Below are positions 28,990-38,232 of a stretch of DNA of 64,000 nucleotides, one piece after another (position 1 is the stretch's first letter; each line of letters begins with the position of its first letter). The notes beneath the pieces were generated by a model. The model was not told the origin of the DNA. It searched no databases and worked only from the letters and a program-made list of their open reading frames with translations. This DNA is from SG8-30 sp963695085 (GTDB taxonomy: Bacteria > Pseudomonadota > Gammaproteobacteria > Steroidobacterales > Steroidobacteraceae). Location of the stretch: positions 62,001 through 126,000 of the forward strand of contig CAVOFV010000006.1 in the NCBI GenBank assembly GCA_963695085.1. The letters run 5' to 3'. Position numbers and translations under genes: made by a program.

Positions 28990-30270
28990 TCATGCCGGCA
29001 CACCGAGCCACGTGAGGGCCGGCCCGACGGTCTGGAATGAGCCGAAGACCACGATCCGGTCGCCCGGGCCCGCCATGCCACGCGCTTGGTCGCAGGCCTC
29101 GGCGACGCCGGCGGCTGGCGTGGCGGTGGCACCTGTCACCGCCTGCAGCCGTGCCGCCAGTGCCTGCGGCGCCTGTGCGCGCGGCCCGTGCAGTGCCGCG
29201 GCGATCCACGTATCCACGCTGCCGGCCAGCGCGACCGCGATTCCCTCGACATCCTTGTCCGCGAGGATGCCGCACACCGCGATCGTGCGGTCCGCGCGGC
29301 GCCGCGCCGCCAGGCCCACGGCCAGCACGCGGGCCGCGTCCGGGTTGTGGGCCACGTCGAGCACCCATTCCGGCCGTTCACCAACGACCTGGAACCGGCC
29401 GGCCAGGCGCGCACCGGTCAGGCCGGTGCGAACCGCCTCGTCGGGCACCAGTACGCCGGGCTCCGCCGCCTGCAGCACGGCCAGCGCGGTCGCGGCGTTG
29501 GCAAGCTGGGCGCTGCCGCCCAGCGCCGGCAGCGGCAGTCCGCCGCGCCGGGAACCAAGGCCGACGTAGTCCCAGCCGTCCGGCCGCTCCACGAAGTCGA
29601 AGTCCACCCCCAGCCGCAGCAGCCGCGCGTGCCTGGACTGGGCCACCTCGGCCAGCGCCGCCGGCATCTGGCGCGAGCCGAACACCGCCGGCCGGCCGGC
29701 CCGGAAGATGCCAGCCTTCTCGCGGGCTATGGCGTCTACCGTCGTGCCCAGCCATTCGCAGTGGTCGAGCCCGACCGACACGACGGCCGCGACGTCCGCA
29801 TCGATCGCGTTCACCGCGTCGAGCCGCCCGCCGAGCCCGACCTCGAGCACGGCCACGTCCACGCCCGCCGCCTCGAAGATCGCCAGCGCGGCCAGCGTGT
29901 TCCACTCGAAGAAGGTCAGGCTCTGCCCGCCGCGGGCCTCATCGATGCGGGCGAAGGCCTCGACGATCTGCTCGTCGGTCGCGCAGCGACCGCCGACACG
30001 GATGCGCTCGCGATAGTGCCGCAGGTGCGGCGACGTGAAACACCCCGACTGCAGACCGGCACCCTGCAGCATGGCCTCGAGATACGCGCACACCGAGCCC
30101 TTGCCATTGGTGCCGCCGATGGTCAGCACGCATGGCGCCGGGCGGCCAAGGCCCATCCCGTCGAGCACCGCGCAGACGCGCTCCAGCCCCAGGTCGATCG
30201 TCCTGGGGTGCAGCGACTCCTGCCAGTCGAGCCAGTCCTGCAGCGCCGGGAATCGCGCCCGGCCGCTCAT
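28990..30270 (-). CDS. folC: Bifunctional folylpolyglutamate synthase / dihydrofolate synthase
   Basis: FolC adds glutamate to dihydropteroate and to folates. The 426-residue Mur-ligase-like protein has the P-loop TIGGTNGKGS, the FTSPHLRHYRERIR segment, VGLGGRLDAVN, the carbamylated-Lys region EKAGIFR and the C-terminal ligase segment VLDVAHNPDA. Its ATG at 30270 overlaps the accD stop (ATGA). The order accD-folC-SPOR-cvpA-purF is canonical. Confidence 0.96.
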   Translation of the reverse strand: MSGRARFPALQDWLDWQESLHPRTIDLGLERVCAVLDGMGLGRPAPCVLTIGGTNGKGSVCAYLEAMLQGAGLQSGCFTSPHLRHYRERIRVGGRCATDEQIVEAFARIDEARGGQSLTFFEWNTLAALAIFEAAGVDVAVLEVGLGGRLDAVNAIDADVAAVVSVGLDHCEWLGTTVDAIAREKAGIFRAGRPAVFGSRQMPAALAEVAQSRHARLLRLGVDFDFVERPDGWDYVGLGSRRGGLPLPALGGSAQLANAATALAVLQAAEPGVLVPDEAVRTGLTGARLAGRFQVVGERPEWVLDVAHNPDAARVLAVGLAARRRADRTIAVCGILADKDVEGIAVALAGSVDTWIAAALHGPRAQAPQALAARLQAVTGATATPAAGVAEACDQARGMAGPGDRIVVFGSFQTVGPALTWLGVPA

Positions 30271-31130
30271 TCCCCGGACGGCGGAAGTTGCATGAACACC
30301 CGCAGCAGCATCGCAATGCGATCGCGCAGGTCGCGGCGGTCCACGATCATGTCGAGCGCGCCGTGCTCGAGCAGGAACTCGCTGCGCTGGAAGCCCTCGG
30401 GCAGCGTCTCGCGAACCGTCTGCTCGATGACACGCGGGCCGGCGAAGCCGATCAGCGCCTTCGGTTCGCCGATGTTGACGTCGCCGAGCATGGCCAGGCT
30501 CGCCGACACGCCGCCGGTGGTCGGGTCGGTCATCACCGATATGAACGGCAGCCGCGCGCGCGCCAGCTGGGCGAGCGCGGCGCTGGTCTTCGCCATCTGC
30601 AGCAGCGACAGCAGCCCCTCCTGCATGCGGGCGCCCCCGCTCGCGGTGAAGCACACCAGCGGCGCGCGCTCCCTGATGCAGAAGTCCACGGCCTGCGCAA
30701 AACGCTCGCCGACGGCCGAACCCATGGAGCCGCCCAGAAAGCTGAAATCGAAGGCAGCGGCCACCACCGGCTGGCCCTGCAGCATGCCGGCCAATACGAC
30801 CAGCGCATCGCGCTCGCCGGTGTCCTTCTGCGCCGCCGCGATGCGGTCGCGGTAGCGCTTGCTGTCGCGGAACCGCAGCGGGTCGAGCGGCACGACATTG
30901 TGTGCCAGCTCCTGGCCGGTGTCCGGGTCGAGGAACCGCTCGAGCCGGTCGCGCGCCGAGATGCGCATGTGATTCATGCATTTCGGGCAGACCTGCAGGT
31001 TGCGGTCCACCTCAGGCCGGTACAGGACAGAATCGCAGGCCGGGCATTTCATCCACAGCCCTTCCGGAACGGAACGCGTGCGCCGCTCGGTCTTGATCCG
31101 CGAGGGGATGATTTTCTCGAACCAGGTCAT
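30267..31130 (-). CDS. accD: Acetyl-CoA carboxylase carboxyltransferase subunit beta
   Basis: AccD forms the carboxyltransferase with AccA, making malonyl-CoA for fatty-acid synthesis. The 287-residue protein has the N-terminal four-Cys zinc finger (CPACDSVLY and VCPKCMNH), then the crotonase-like domain with FLGGSMGSAVGE, FTASGGARMQEG and DPTTGGVSAS. The ATG at 31130 overlaps the truA stop. In Pseudomonas trpF lies between truA and accD; here the two are directly fused by a 4-nt overlap. Confidence 0.96.
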   Translation of the reverse strand: MTWFEKIIPSRIKTERRTRSVPEGLWMKCPACDSVLYRPEVDRNLQVCPKCMNHMRISARDRLERFLDPDTGQELAHNVVPLDPLRFRDSKRYRDRIAAAQKDTGERDALVVLAGMLQGQPVVAAAFDFSFLGGSMGSAVGERFAQAVDFCIRERAPLVCFTASGGARMQEGLLSLLQMAKTSAALAQLARARLPFISVMTDPTTGGVSASLAMLGDVNIGEPKALIGFAGPRVIEQTVRETLPEGFQRSEFLLEHGALDMIVDRRDLRDRIAMLLRVFMQLPPSGE

Positions 31131-31963
31131 GGCCGGTCCCGTCGTCCGCAGGCGCCCGGAATCATAGCCGATGCGGAGGGCGGCGCAGAATCCGGCAGAC
31201 CGGCCTGCGGCGGATAGCGGATGGCGACGAGGTACAGACCGTCGGCCGCAGCGGTGACCCCCGCCGCCGCCCGGTCGCGGCCGGCGAGCACCGTGGCCAC
31301 CCACTGCGGCGGATGTTCCCCATGGCCGACGGGGATGAGGGTGCCGACGATGTTGCGCACCATGTGGTGCAGGAAGGCGTTGGCGGTGACCTCGACGAAG
31401 ACCTGCCCGCCCTCGCGCCACACCGCGATCGCTTCCAGCCGGCGCTGCGGCGAACGTGACTGACATTCGGCCGCGCGAAACGACGAGAAGTCATGCGTAC
31501 CGACCAGGCATTGCGCCGCCGCGTGCATGGCCAGCTCGTCGAGCGGCTCGCGGATCCAGCCCATGCGGCCGGCGTACAGCCCGGGACGCACGGCCCGGTT
31601 CTGGATCACGTACCGGTAGGTGCGCGCAAGCGCCGAATAGCGCGCATGGAAATCCGGTCCCACCTGCACGACCCAGGTCAACGAGATGTCTGCCGGCAGC
31701 TGCGAGTTGGCGCCCAGCACCCAGCCGCGCAGGCTGCGGACGGCCTGCGTGTCAAAGTGCGCCACCTGGCCAAGCGCGTGCACGCCGGCGTCAGTGCGCC
31801 CACCACAGGCCACGGTCACGGGCTGATCGGCGACGCGGCCGAGCGCTTGCTCGACCTCGGCCTGGATGGTGGGAACTTCGAGCTGCCGCTGCCAGCCCGC
31901 GTAGCGGGCGCCGTCGTATTCGACGCCCAGGGCGAACCGTTGCGTGTCCACCGCGTCAGTCAT
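31127..31963 (-). CDS. truA: tRNA pseudouridine(38-40) synthase
   Basis: TruA modifies uridines 38-40 in the anticodon arm of tRNAs. The 278-residue protein has the catalytic Asp in GGRTDAGVHALGQ, YDGARYAGWQRQ at the N-terminus, LARTYRYVI, and FLHHMVRNIVGTL. The C-terminal 25 residues are low-complexity and extend beyond the usual end. It begins 42 nt after fimV ends and is the first of a tightly coupled truA-accD-folC series. Confidence 0.96.
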   Translation of the reverse strand: MTDAVDTQRFALGVEYDGARYAGWQRQLEVPTIQAEVEQALGRVADQPVTVACGGRTDAGVHALGQVAHFDTQAVRSLRGWVLGANSQLPADISLTWVVQVGPDFHARYSALARTYRYVIQNRAVRPGLYAGRMGWIREPLDELAMHAAAQCLVGTHDFSSFRAAECQSRSPQRRLEAIAVWREGGQVFVEVTANAFLHHMVRNIVGTLIPVGHGEHPPQWVATVLAGRDRAAAGVTAAADGLYLVAIRYPPQAGLPDSAPPSASAMIPGACGRRDRP

Positions 31964-32005
31964 CGCTGCCGAACGCCGGCCGCCGCCCGCCGCCGGCGTA
32001 AGCGG

Positions 32006-34702
32006 TCACGCGCCCGGCAGGGAATCCAGCAGGCGCTTGGCATCCTGCTTCTGCTGCTTGCTGCCTTCCTGCAGGACCTCCTGCAGGATGCTGCGCGCAC
32101 CGTCCGGGTCCCCCATGTCGACATAGGCCCGGGCCAGGTCCAGCTTGGTGCCCACTTCACTCATCGTGACCGGCTCGAGCTCGGACAAGTGCGGCAGGTC
32201 GCCCAGCGTCATCTGCTCGGTGACCGTGCCATCGCCGTGCGCTGCGTCGCCGATGTCGAGGTCGACGCGGAGCGTCGCGTCGTCGTCGCCGTCCGGGCCA
32301 TCAGGCAGGTCCAGGTCGATTTCGCCCAGGCTCCTGCCGTCGAGCGCCGGCAGCAGCGCCGTGCCGCCAGCCGCCGCGTCGCCCTCCTTGAGCGCCCGCA
32401 GGATCGACGTGCCGCCCTGCGACGTCTCGCCATCCTCAGGCACGAGCTGCGTCGCGTCGTCTCCCTCGAGGCTGTCACCAAGCGAATCGAGATCGCCAAG
32501 GTCGATGCCCAGGTCGTCCATCGGCATTTCGGCGGTGGCGTCGGTGGACGCCGGGTCCATGTCCATGCGCAGGTGGCTGACCTGCTGGCGAATCGTGTCT
32601 TCGGACTGTGCGCGAAGGCGCGGCGTCTCGACCGTCGGCGCTTCGCCGGCAGGCAACTCGGCGGTCGGCGCGTCGCCGGCCGGCAACTCGATGGTCGGCA
32701 TCTCGGCGGTCGGTTCCGTCGGCTGGATCCTGATCGTCGCCGGCGCCGCCTCGTCGTCGGCCGTGTCGAAGTCCATGTCCAGCGCCGGGTTCTCGCCCGT
32801 TTCCGCGCCGCTGTCGGTGGCGCCGAGTGCCTCGCCGAGATCGAGGTCGACGCCTTCGTCACCCTCGGGCATTTCCAGCAATTCGAGGTCCACGCGGCTT
32901 TCGCCGCCCTCGAGGTTGAGGTCTACGCCGCTCGGACCCGGGCCCTCGAACAGCCGGTCGCCGGGCGCCAGCTGGCGTCCCATGATCGCGATGCGTTCCC
33001 ACTCGGAGGCATCACCCTCACTGCGTGTCTCGGACAGGTCGCGCGCCACGTCGAGGAAACTGCCCGCGTCGCCGGATACGAAGTAGATCTCGAGCAGCTT
33101 GACCTTGTAGTCGCGGCGGTCGGGACTCTTCTCGAGGGCGGCGCGGATGATGTCCGCGGACTGGTCGTAGAGGCCATAGGCCATGTGGAAATCGGCCTCG
33201 GCCAGCGGATCGCCCTCGTCCAGATCGAGCGGGGCCTCGGCGCTGATCGTCTCGTCGACCTTCGGCTTGGGCTTGCGCCGTGCCGGCACCGGAGCTGCCG
33301 CCGGCTTGCGTTCCTCGACCACGATGGACGGCTGCGCCGCACTCTCGACGATCGCCGCCTCGCGCAGGCGCGCGGCCTCGGACGGCATCGGTGACGCCGG
33401 CACCTCGAAGGACCGCAGTGCCTCGTCCAGGTCCTCCTCACGGCGCCGGCGCACGTAGCCCCAGGCGAGGCCGCCGCCCAGCAGCAGCGCGGCCGCCCCG
33501 AATATATACGTCCAGTTGTCCGTCAAGCTGTCGACGAACGACGGCTTGACTGCCGCAGGGATTTCTTCAAGCGGTTCGGCCGGTGCCTCGGCCGGCACTT
33601 CGGCCGGTGCTTCGGGCGCAGGGGCTGCCGCAACCGGCGCCTCGACGACCGGTGGCGCTTCGGCCGGTACTGCGACCGGTGCTGTCGCCGCCGCAGCCGC
33701 CGCAGCCGCCGCAGCCGCCGCAGCCGCCGCAGCCGCCGCAGCTTCCTGCTCGGCCAGCCGGCTCTGCAGTTGCGCGAGCTCGGCCTGCCTGATCTCCAGC
33801 AGGCGTTTCGATTCCTCGACCTCGCGATTCACCTGGCCGATACGCGTCTTCAGGTCGGCGGCCGGCGCCACGTCCGGCGCGGCTTCCGTGGGCGTGACCA
33901 GGCGCAGGCGACCTGCTTCCGGAGCCGATTGTCCACTGCGCCACTCGGCCGTCTGACGGCTGATTTCCGCCGACGCTTCCTGCCCGCCGATCGCGTTGAC
34001 GGCGTCCGGGCCGGGCACGCGCAGGATGGCGCCCGCCAGCAGCACGTTGATGTTGCCGCCGAACGCTTCGGGGTTGGCACGGAACATCGCGATCATGGCG
34101 CGATTCGCGGTGCTGGGGTCGCCGCCGCTCAGGCCCGTTGCGATGCCATACAGCGTGTCGCCACGCTGTACGCGATAACCCGACGGCGCCCCGTCGGCTG
34201 CCGGTGTTGCCTCATCCGGTGCCGGAGCCCGTGCGGGGGCCGGCGCTGCGGCGGGCCTCGAGATCCTCGGTGCGGCCACCGGCACGGGTGGCGCCGCTTC
34301 CTGCGGTGCGAACACCGGCGGGTCGAGCAGCACGGTGTATTCACGCAACAGTCGGCCGCGTGGCCAGTTGAGTTCCACGAGGAAGGTGACGAAAGGATCG
34401 CTGGCCGGGGCGGTCGAGCTGACCAGCAATACGTTGCGCCCGTCCCGGCCGCGACCGACCGTGAACTGCACGCTGTCCAGGAAGGCCGGCCTGTCGAGGC
34501 CATAGCGCTGGAACAACTCGCGGGAGGCAAGTTGCGCGCCCATGGTGGTCAGTTCGTCGGCCGTCGGCGCGACCAGTTCGATCTCGGCAGCCAGCGGCTC
34601 ATTGAGCGCCGAACTGACCCGGATATCGCCCAGGCCCAAGGCAAGGACAGCCTGCGGGGCGAGCAACAACGCCGACACTGCGGCGCGAAGTTTCCAACTC
34701 AT
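32006..34702 (-). CDS. fimV: FimV/HubP family polar landmark protein with LysM domain
   Basis: FimV proteins organise the cell pole and support type IV pili and twitching. The 898-residue protein has a signal peptide ending near LALGLGDI, a periplasmic N-terminal domain and a LysM domain (about 172-228; YRVQRGDTLYGIA). A coiled segment is followed by an Ala-rich tract, one membrane helix (about 395-420) and a long acidic cytoplasmic region rich in Glu/Asp. The C-terminal FimV domain contains TKLDLARAYVDMGDPDGAR. The ATG at 34702 is used because it starts the signal peptide. Position upstream of truA is canonical. The repeat at 33687-33740 is in frame. Confidence 0.94.
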   Translation of the reverse strand: MSWKLRAAVSALLLAPQAVLALGLGDIRVSSALNEPLAAEIELVAPTADELTTMGAQLASRELFQRYGLDRPAFLDSVQFTVGRGRDGRNVLLVSSTAPASDPFVTFLVELNWPRGRLLREYTVLLDPPVFAPQEAAPPVPVAAPRISRPAAAPAPARAPAPDEATPAADGAPSGYRVQRGDTLYGIATGLSGGDPSTANRAMIAMFRANPEAFGGNINVLLAGAILRVPGPDAVNAIGGQEASAEISRQTAEWRSGQSAPEAGRLRLVTPTEAAPDVAPAADLKTRIGQVNREVEESKRLLEIRQAELAQLQSRLAEQEAAAAAAAAAAAAAAAAAAATAPVAVPAEAPPVVEAPVAAAPAPEAPAEVPAEAPAEPLEEIPAAVKPSFVDSLTDNWTYIFGAAALLLGGGLAWGYVRRRREEDLDEALRSFEVPASPMPSEAARLREAAIVESAAQPSIVVEERKPAAAPVPARRKPKPKVDETISAEAPLDLDEGDPLAEADFHMAYGLYDQSADIIRAALEKSPDRRDYKVKLLEIYFVSGDAGSFLDVARDLSETRSEGDASEWERIAIMGRQLAPGDRLFEGPGPSGVDLNLEGGESRVDLELLEMPEGDEGVDLDLGEALGATDSGAETGENPALDMDFDTADDEAAPATIRIQPTEPTAEMPTIELPAGDAPTAELPAGEAPTVETPRLRAQSEDTIRQQVSHLRMDMDPASTDATAEMPMDDLGIDLGDLDSLGDSLEGDDATQLVPEDGETSQGGTSILRALKEGDAAAGGTALLPALDGRSLGEIDLDLPDGPDGDDDATLRVDLDIGDAAHGDGTVTEQMTLGDLPHLSELEPVTMSEVGTKLDLARAYVDMGDPDGARSILQEVLQEGSKQQKQDAKRLLDSLPGA
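33687..33740. repeat. Six perfect copies of a 9-bp repeat encoding polyalanine in fimV
   Basis: The unit GCCGCCGCA on the plus strand is repeated six times without a mismatch. On the coding strand each unit adds three residues to an Ala tract just before the membrane-proximal Pro/Ala linker of FimV. Unit length is a multiple of three, so copy-number changes would alter tract length but keep the frame. Confidence 0.9.
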
Positions 34703-34796
34703 CGTGACTCCCGGACGACCGGCGCCAACGCCCAAGCTTCCGCCCTGACGTAGCACAACAGGTGTGAAATCAATCACAAGTAACTGAATCGCACGG

Positions 34797-34824
34797 ACTA
34801 TAGCGTACAACCAGCATTTACCAA
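34797..34824 (-). promoter_or_regulatory. Predicted promoter of fimV
   Basis: On the minus strand, TATAGT (34797-34802) lies 16 bp downstream of TTGGTA (34819-34824). Initiation near 34790 would give a leader of about 88 nt. The whole 210-bp gap between fimV and the MFS gene is noticeably more AT-rich than its surroundings, and no gene is seen in it. Confidence 0.5.
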
Positions 34825-34912
34825 AATCTGGCAAGACGTCACGCAATTCAACTCTGGGCGGGTCGCCGGGCGACCTGTCGCAGGCGTCCCTGGCCGTGCC
34901 ATGCAAAGTTGC

Positions 34913-36079
34913 TCAAACCTCGCGATTCCCGGCATGGGTGAGGCCCAGGCCGCGCAGGCGGGCCGCGGCCAGCCAGGTGGCCGCCAGCGCCAGCAGCGCG
35001 GCGGCCAGGAAGGCCGCCTGCGGCGCGAACTCGCGCCACAGCCAGCCGCTCAACCAGGCGCCCGCCACGCCGCCGGCGCCGTATCCGACGCTGCCGTACA
35101 GGGCCTGCCCGCGGGCCGCCGCGCCGCGCGGGAACAGCGCCTGCACGACAGCGACCGAACACAGGTGGAACAGGCCGAAACTCGCCAGGTGCAGCGCCTG
35201 CGCCCCGAACACGACCGGCAGGCGCTCCGGCCAGAGGGCCAACGCGAGCCAGCGCACCGCGGCGGCAGCCAGCGCGATGACCATCAGGCGCTGCAGCGGC
35301 CAGCGCAGCATGACCCGCGGTGCCAGCAGGAACAGGCCGATTTCCGCGGCAACGGCCCAGGCCCACAGCAGGCCGATGGTGGCGCGCGGGTAACCGAAGC
35401 GCTCGAGGTACAGGGAGAAGAAATTGTAGTAAGCGCCATGACTGGCGAGCATCAGGAACGACACGGCGAGGAAAGCGCGCACGCGCGGGTCCTTGAGCGC
35501 CGCGCGCAGCGGGGCGCCGGCTCCGGCCGGACGCTGCACGGCGGCGTCGGGCAGGCCTGCCAGTGAAGCCGCGGTGATGCCGACCAGTAACGCCAGCGCC
35601 AGCGGCAGCATCGCCATGCCCGCGCGCTCGAACCAGGCGCCGGCCAGGACCGAGGCCGCGATGAAGCCGACCGAGCCCCACAGGCGCAGCAGGCCATAAC
35701 GCCCCGCCTGGTCGCCGAGCCGCTGCAGCACGTGCGCGTCGTAGACCGACATGAAGCCGTTCCACAGCGCGCTGTAGACCGCCAGCGCCAGCGCCAGCGC
35801 CCACACCGAATGCAGGGCCGGGAAAGTCACGATGCAGGCGACGGTCGCCAGCCCGGCCGCGCGCAGCAGTGCCAGCGGCCGGCCGCTGGCGTCCGCGCGC
35901 TGTGCGTACAGCGGCGGGCCGACGATGCGCATGCCGGCAAACACGCCCATCACGAGACCGATCTGCACGGCATCGAGGCCGCGCCCGGCCAGGTACAGCG
36001 GCCAGTACGGCACGAATACGCCGAGCGCGGCGAAGTACCAGAAGTACCCGCCGCCGAGCCGTGCCCGTTCGCGGATCAA
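34913..36079 (-). CDS. Major facilitator superfamily permease, HcaT/PPP-like
   Basis: The 388-residue protein has about 12 hydrophobic helices. Its N-terminal segment YFWYFAALGVFVPYWPLYLAGRGLDAVQIG, the GPPLYAQRAD loop, and YDAHVLQRLG and RLWGSVGFI resemble the MFS_1-like nucleoside/phenylpropionate permease branch. The only start that keeps helix 1 is TTG at 36079, one base after the aroC stop, so translation is probably coupled to aroC; no clear ribosome-binding site is visible. An aroC-MFS pairing also occurs in pseudomonads. The substrate is unknown. Confidence 0.85.
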   Translation of the reverse strand: MIRERARLGGGYFWYFAALGVFVPYWPLYLAGRGLDAVQIGLVMGVFAGMRIVGPPLYAQRADASGRPLALLRAAGLATVACIVTFPALHSVWALALALAVYSALWNGFMSVYDAHVLQRLGDQAGRYGLLRLWGSVGFIAASVLAGAWFERAGMAMLPLALALLVGITAASLAGLPDAAVQRPAGAGAPLRAALKDPRVRAFLAVSFLMLASHGAYYNFFSLYLERFGYPRATIGLLWAWAVAAEIGLFLLAPRVMLRWPLQRLMVIALAAAAVRWLALALWPERLPVVFGAQALHLASFGLFHLCSVAVVQALFPRGAAARGQALYGSVGYGAGGVAGAWLSGWLWREFAPQAAFLAAALLALAATWLAAARLRGLGLTHAGNREV

Positions 36080-36080
36080 G

Positions 36081-37178
36081 TCAGCGCGGTCGGGTGATGA
36101 CCGGGGTGGGAGACACGACGTCGCCGCATTGGGCGCGATGCCTCAGGAAGTGGTCCATGAGCACGAGCAACAGCATGGCCTCGACGATCGGCACTGCGCG
36201 CAGCCCGACACAGGGGTCGTGCCGTCCGGTCGTGACGATGGATACCGGTTGGCCGTCGACGTCGATCGTCTCGCCGGGCACCTGGATGCTCGAGGTCGGC
36301 TTGAACGCGACGTGCACGATCAGGTCCTGCCCGGACGTGATGCCGCCGAGCGTGCCGCCCGCATGGTTCGAGCGGAAGCCGGCGGGGGTGAGCTCGTCGC
36401 GGTGCTCGCTGCCCAGTTGCCCGGCGACCGCGACGCCATCCCCGACCTCGACCGCCTTGGCGGCGTTGATGCCCATCATCGCGAAGGCCAGGTCCGCGTC
36501 GACGCGGCCAAACATGGGCTCGCCCAGTCCCGGCGGCACGTTGCGCGCAACGGCGGTCACGCGTGCGCCGACCGAGTCGCCCTGGCGACGCAGTTGCCGG
36601 ATACGCTCCTCAAGTTCGGCCACGCGGGACGGATCCGGGCAGAAGAACGCGTTCTGGCAGGCGGACGCCGGGTCGACTGCCTCGATCTGGATCTGCCCCA
36701 TCTGCGACAGCCAGCCGGTGGCCGTCAGCCCGAGCTTTTCGCGCAGATACTTGCGGGCGATCGCGCCGGCGGCCACCGTCGCCACCGTAATGCGCGCCGA
36801 CGAACGCCCGCCGCCCCGGTAATCGCGAAAGCCGTATTTCTGCTGGTGGGTGTAGTCGGCGTGCCCGGGACGGAAGCGGTCCTTGATGCGCTCGTAGTCG
36901 CGCACCCGCTGGTCCGTGTTCTCGATCACGAGCCCGATCGCGGCGCCGGTCGTGCGCCCCTCGAACACGCCCGACAGGATCCGCACGGTGTCCGGCTCGC
37001 GGCGCTGGCTGGTGTACTGCGAGGTCCCGGTGCGGCGCCGGTCGAGGTCCTGCTGCAGGTCCGACTCCGCCAGTTCGAGCCCGGGCGGACACCCGTCGAC
37101 GATCGCGCCGAGTGCCGGGCCGTGGCTTTCGCCGAACGTCGTCACCGTGAACAGCTTGCCGAGTGTATTGCCAGACAT
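36081..37178 (-). CDS. aroC: Chorismate synthase
   Basis: AroC converts EPSP to chorismate using reduced FMN, the final step of the shikimate pathway. The 365-residue protein has the family signatures GESHGPALGAIVDGCPPG, RRRTGTSQYTSQRREPD, FRPGHADYTHQQKYG and DYRGGGRSSARIT, and the C-terminal GRHDPCVGLRAVPIVEAM. Length is standard. It lies 10 nt downstream of prmB in the same orientation, as in several gammaproteobacteria. Confidence 0.97.
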   Translation of the reverse strand: MSGNTLGKLFTVTTFGESHGPALGAIVDGCPPGLELAESDLQQDLDRRRTGTSQYTSQRREPDTVRILSGVFEGRTTGAAIGLVIENTDQRVRDYERIKDRFRPGHADYTHQQKYGFRDYRGGGRSSARITVATVAAGAIARKYLREKLGLTATGWLSQMGQIQIEAVDPASACQNAFFCPDPSRVAELEERIRQLRRQGDSVGARVTAVARNVPPGLGEPMFGRVDADLAFAMMGINAAKAVEVGDGVAVAGQLGSEHRDELTPAGFRSNHAGGTLGGITSGQDLIVHVAFKPTSSIQVPGETIDVDGQPVSIVTTGRHDPCVGLRAVPIVEAMLLLVLMDHFLRHRAQCGDVVSPTPVITRPR

Positions 37179-37188
37179 GACCTGCCCT

Positions 37189-38151
37189 TCAGTGCTGCGG
37201 ACGCGCCAGCGCGCGCCGGTGTTCGTGAACCTGCTGCGCGGTCAGCAGCAACACGCCGCCGCCGCCGCGCTCGAATGTCAGCCAGGTGAACGGCACGCCC
37301 GGCCAGGCGCTCCTGACCGCCCGCTCCGAGTCGCCGACTTCGACGACGAGGATAGCGGCTGGCGTCATGTGCCGCGCGGCGCCGGCGAGGATCCGTTCGA
37401 CGATGTCGAGACCGGTGGTCCCGGCCGCCAGGCCGAGCCGCGGTTCGCGCCGGTATTCGGCGGGCAGCTTCCGCATCGCGGCCTCCGGCACGTACGGCGG
37501 ATTGCTCACCACGACATCGTAGCGCCGCCTGCCGAGCCCGCCGTACACATCGGACAGGACCGGCCGCACGCGCGCGCCGAGGCCGTGGGCCGCGGCATTG
37601 CGCGTGGCCACGGCGAGCGCCGCCGCCGAGACGTCTGCCGCGTCGACCTGCGCGCCCGGGAAAGCATGCGCGCAGGCGATCGCGATGCAGCCCGAGCCCG
37701 TGCCGATGTCGAGTACGCGCCGCACGGCGCCCGGATCGATCCACGGCACGAAGGCACGCTCGCACAGTTCCGCGATCGGCGAGCGGGGTACCAGCACATC
37801 TTCGGTGACGGCGATCTCGTGGCCCGCGAACCAGGTACTGCCCGTCAGGTAGGCCGATGGTCTGCGCTCGTCGATGCGCCGCGCAACGAGGTCCGCGGCG
37901 CGCCCGATGCCCGCTGCATCGACGGCGCGGCCGTAGGCCGCGGGCGCGTCCCCGTGGCGCAGCCGCAGCGCGTGGAAGACGAGCGCGCCGGCTTCGTCCA
38001 GGGCGTTGTCGGTGCCGTGGCCGAAGTGCAGCTGCGCGCGCGCCAGCCGGCGGGCGGCCCAGCTGACGAGTTCGCCGACATTGCCGACCGCAGGCAGCCT
38101 GGGTTTGCGGCGCGGGCCGGCGCTGGACCGGCGTGTCGGGGCAGTGGGCAT
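37189..38151 (-). CDS. prmB: 50S ribosomal protein L3 N(5)-glutamine methyltransferase
   Basis: PrmB methylates the Gln of ribosomal protein uL3. The 320-residue protein has a helical N-terminal domain, the AYLTGSTWFAGHEIAVTEDVLVPRSP segment typical of PrmB/PrmC, SAM motif LDIGTGSGCIAIA and the substrate-Gln motif SNPPYVP. Position beside aroC favours PrmB over PrmC, which is usually beside prfA. The ATG at 38151 follows a TACAAT box by only 7 nt, so the transcript may have almost no leader. Confidence 0.93.
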   Translation of the reverse strand: MPTAPTRRSSAGPRRKPRLPAVGNVGELVSWAARRLARAQLHFGHGTDNALDEAGALVFHALRLRHGDAPAAYGRAVDAAGIGRAADLVARRIDERRPSAYLTGSTWFAGHEIAVTEDVLVPRSPIAELCERAFVPWIDPGAVRRVLDIGTGSGCIAIACAHAFPGAQVDAADVSAAALAVATRNAAAHGLGARVRPVLSDVYGGLGRRRYDVVVSNPPYVPEAAMRKLPAEYRREPRLGLAAGTTGLDIVERILAGAARHMTPAAILVVEVGDSERAVRSAWPGVPFTWLTFERGGGGVLLLTAQQVHEHRRALARPQH

Positions 38152-38191
38152 CGCCGCGATTGTAGCGGGTCGCGGCGGCGCGGCGCGGCTG

Positions 38192-38200
38192 TGGGATAAT
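38192..38200 (+). promoter_or_regulatory. Extended -10 promoter element upstream of the SCO gene
   Basis: The plus strand has TGGGATAAT at 38192-38200, an extended -10 (TG-n-GATAAT). No -35 match is seen. The ATG of the SCO gene lies 32 nt downstream. On the other strand TACAAT (38159-38164) faces prmB. Confidence 0.45.
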
Positions 38201-38232
38201 CCCGCGCACCCATCCGCCCGGCCCCGCCCGCC

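Noticed and set aside
25981..29040. Plus-strand open frame of about 1,019 codons antisense to purF, cvpA and the SPOR gene
   Set aside because: Low-complexity composition and full overlap with conserved minus-strand genes.
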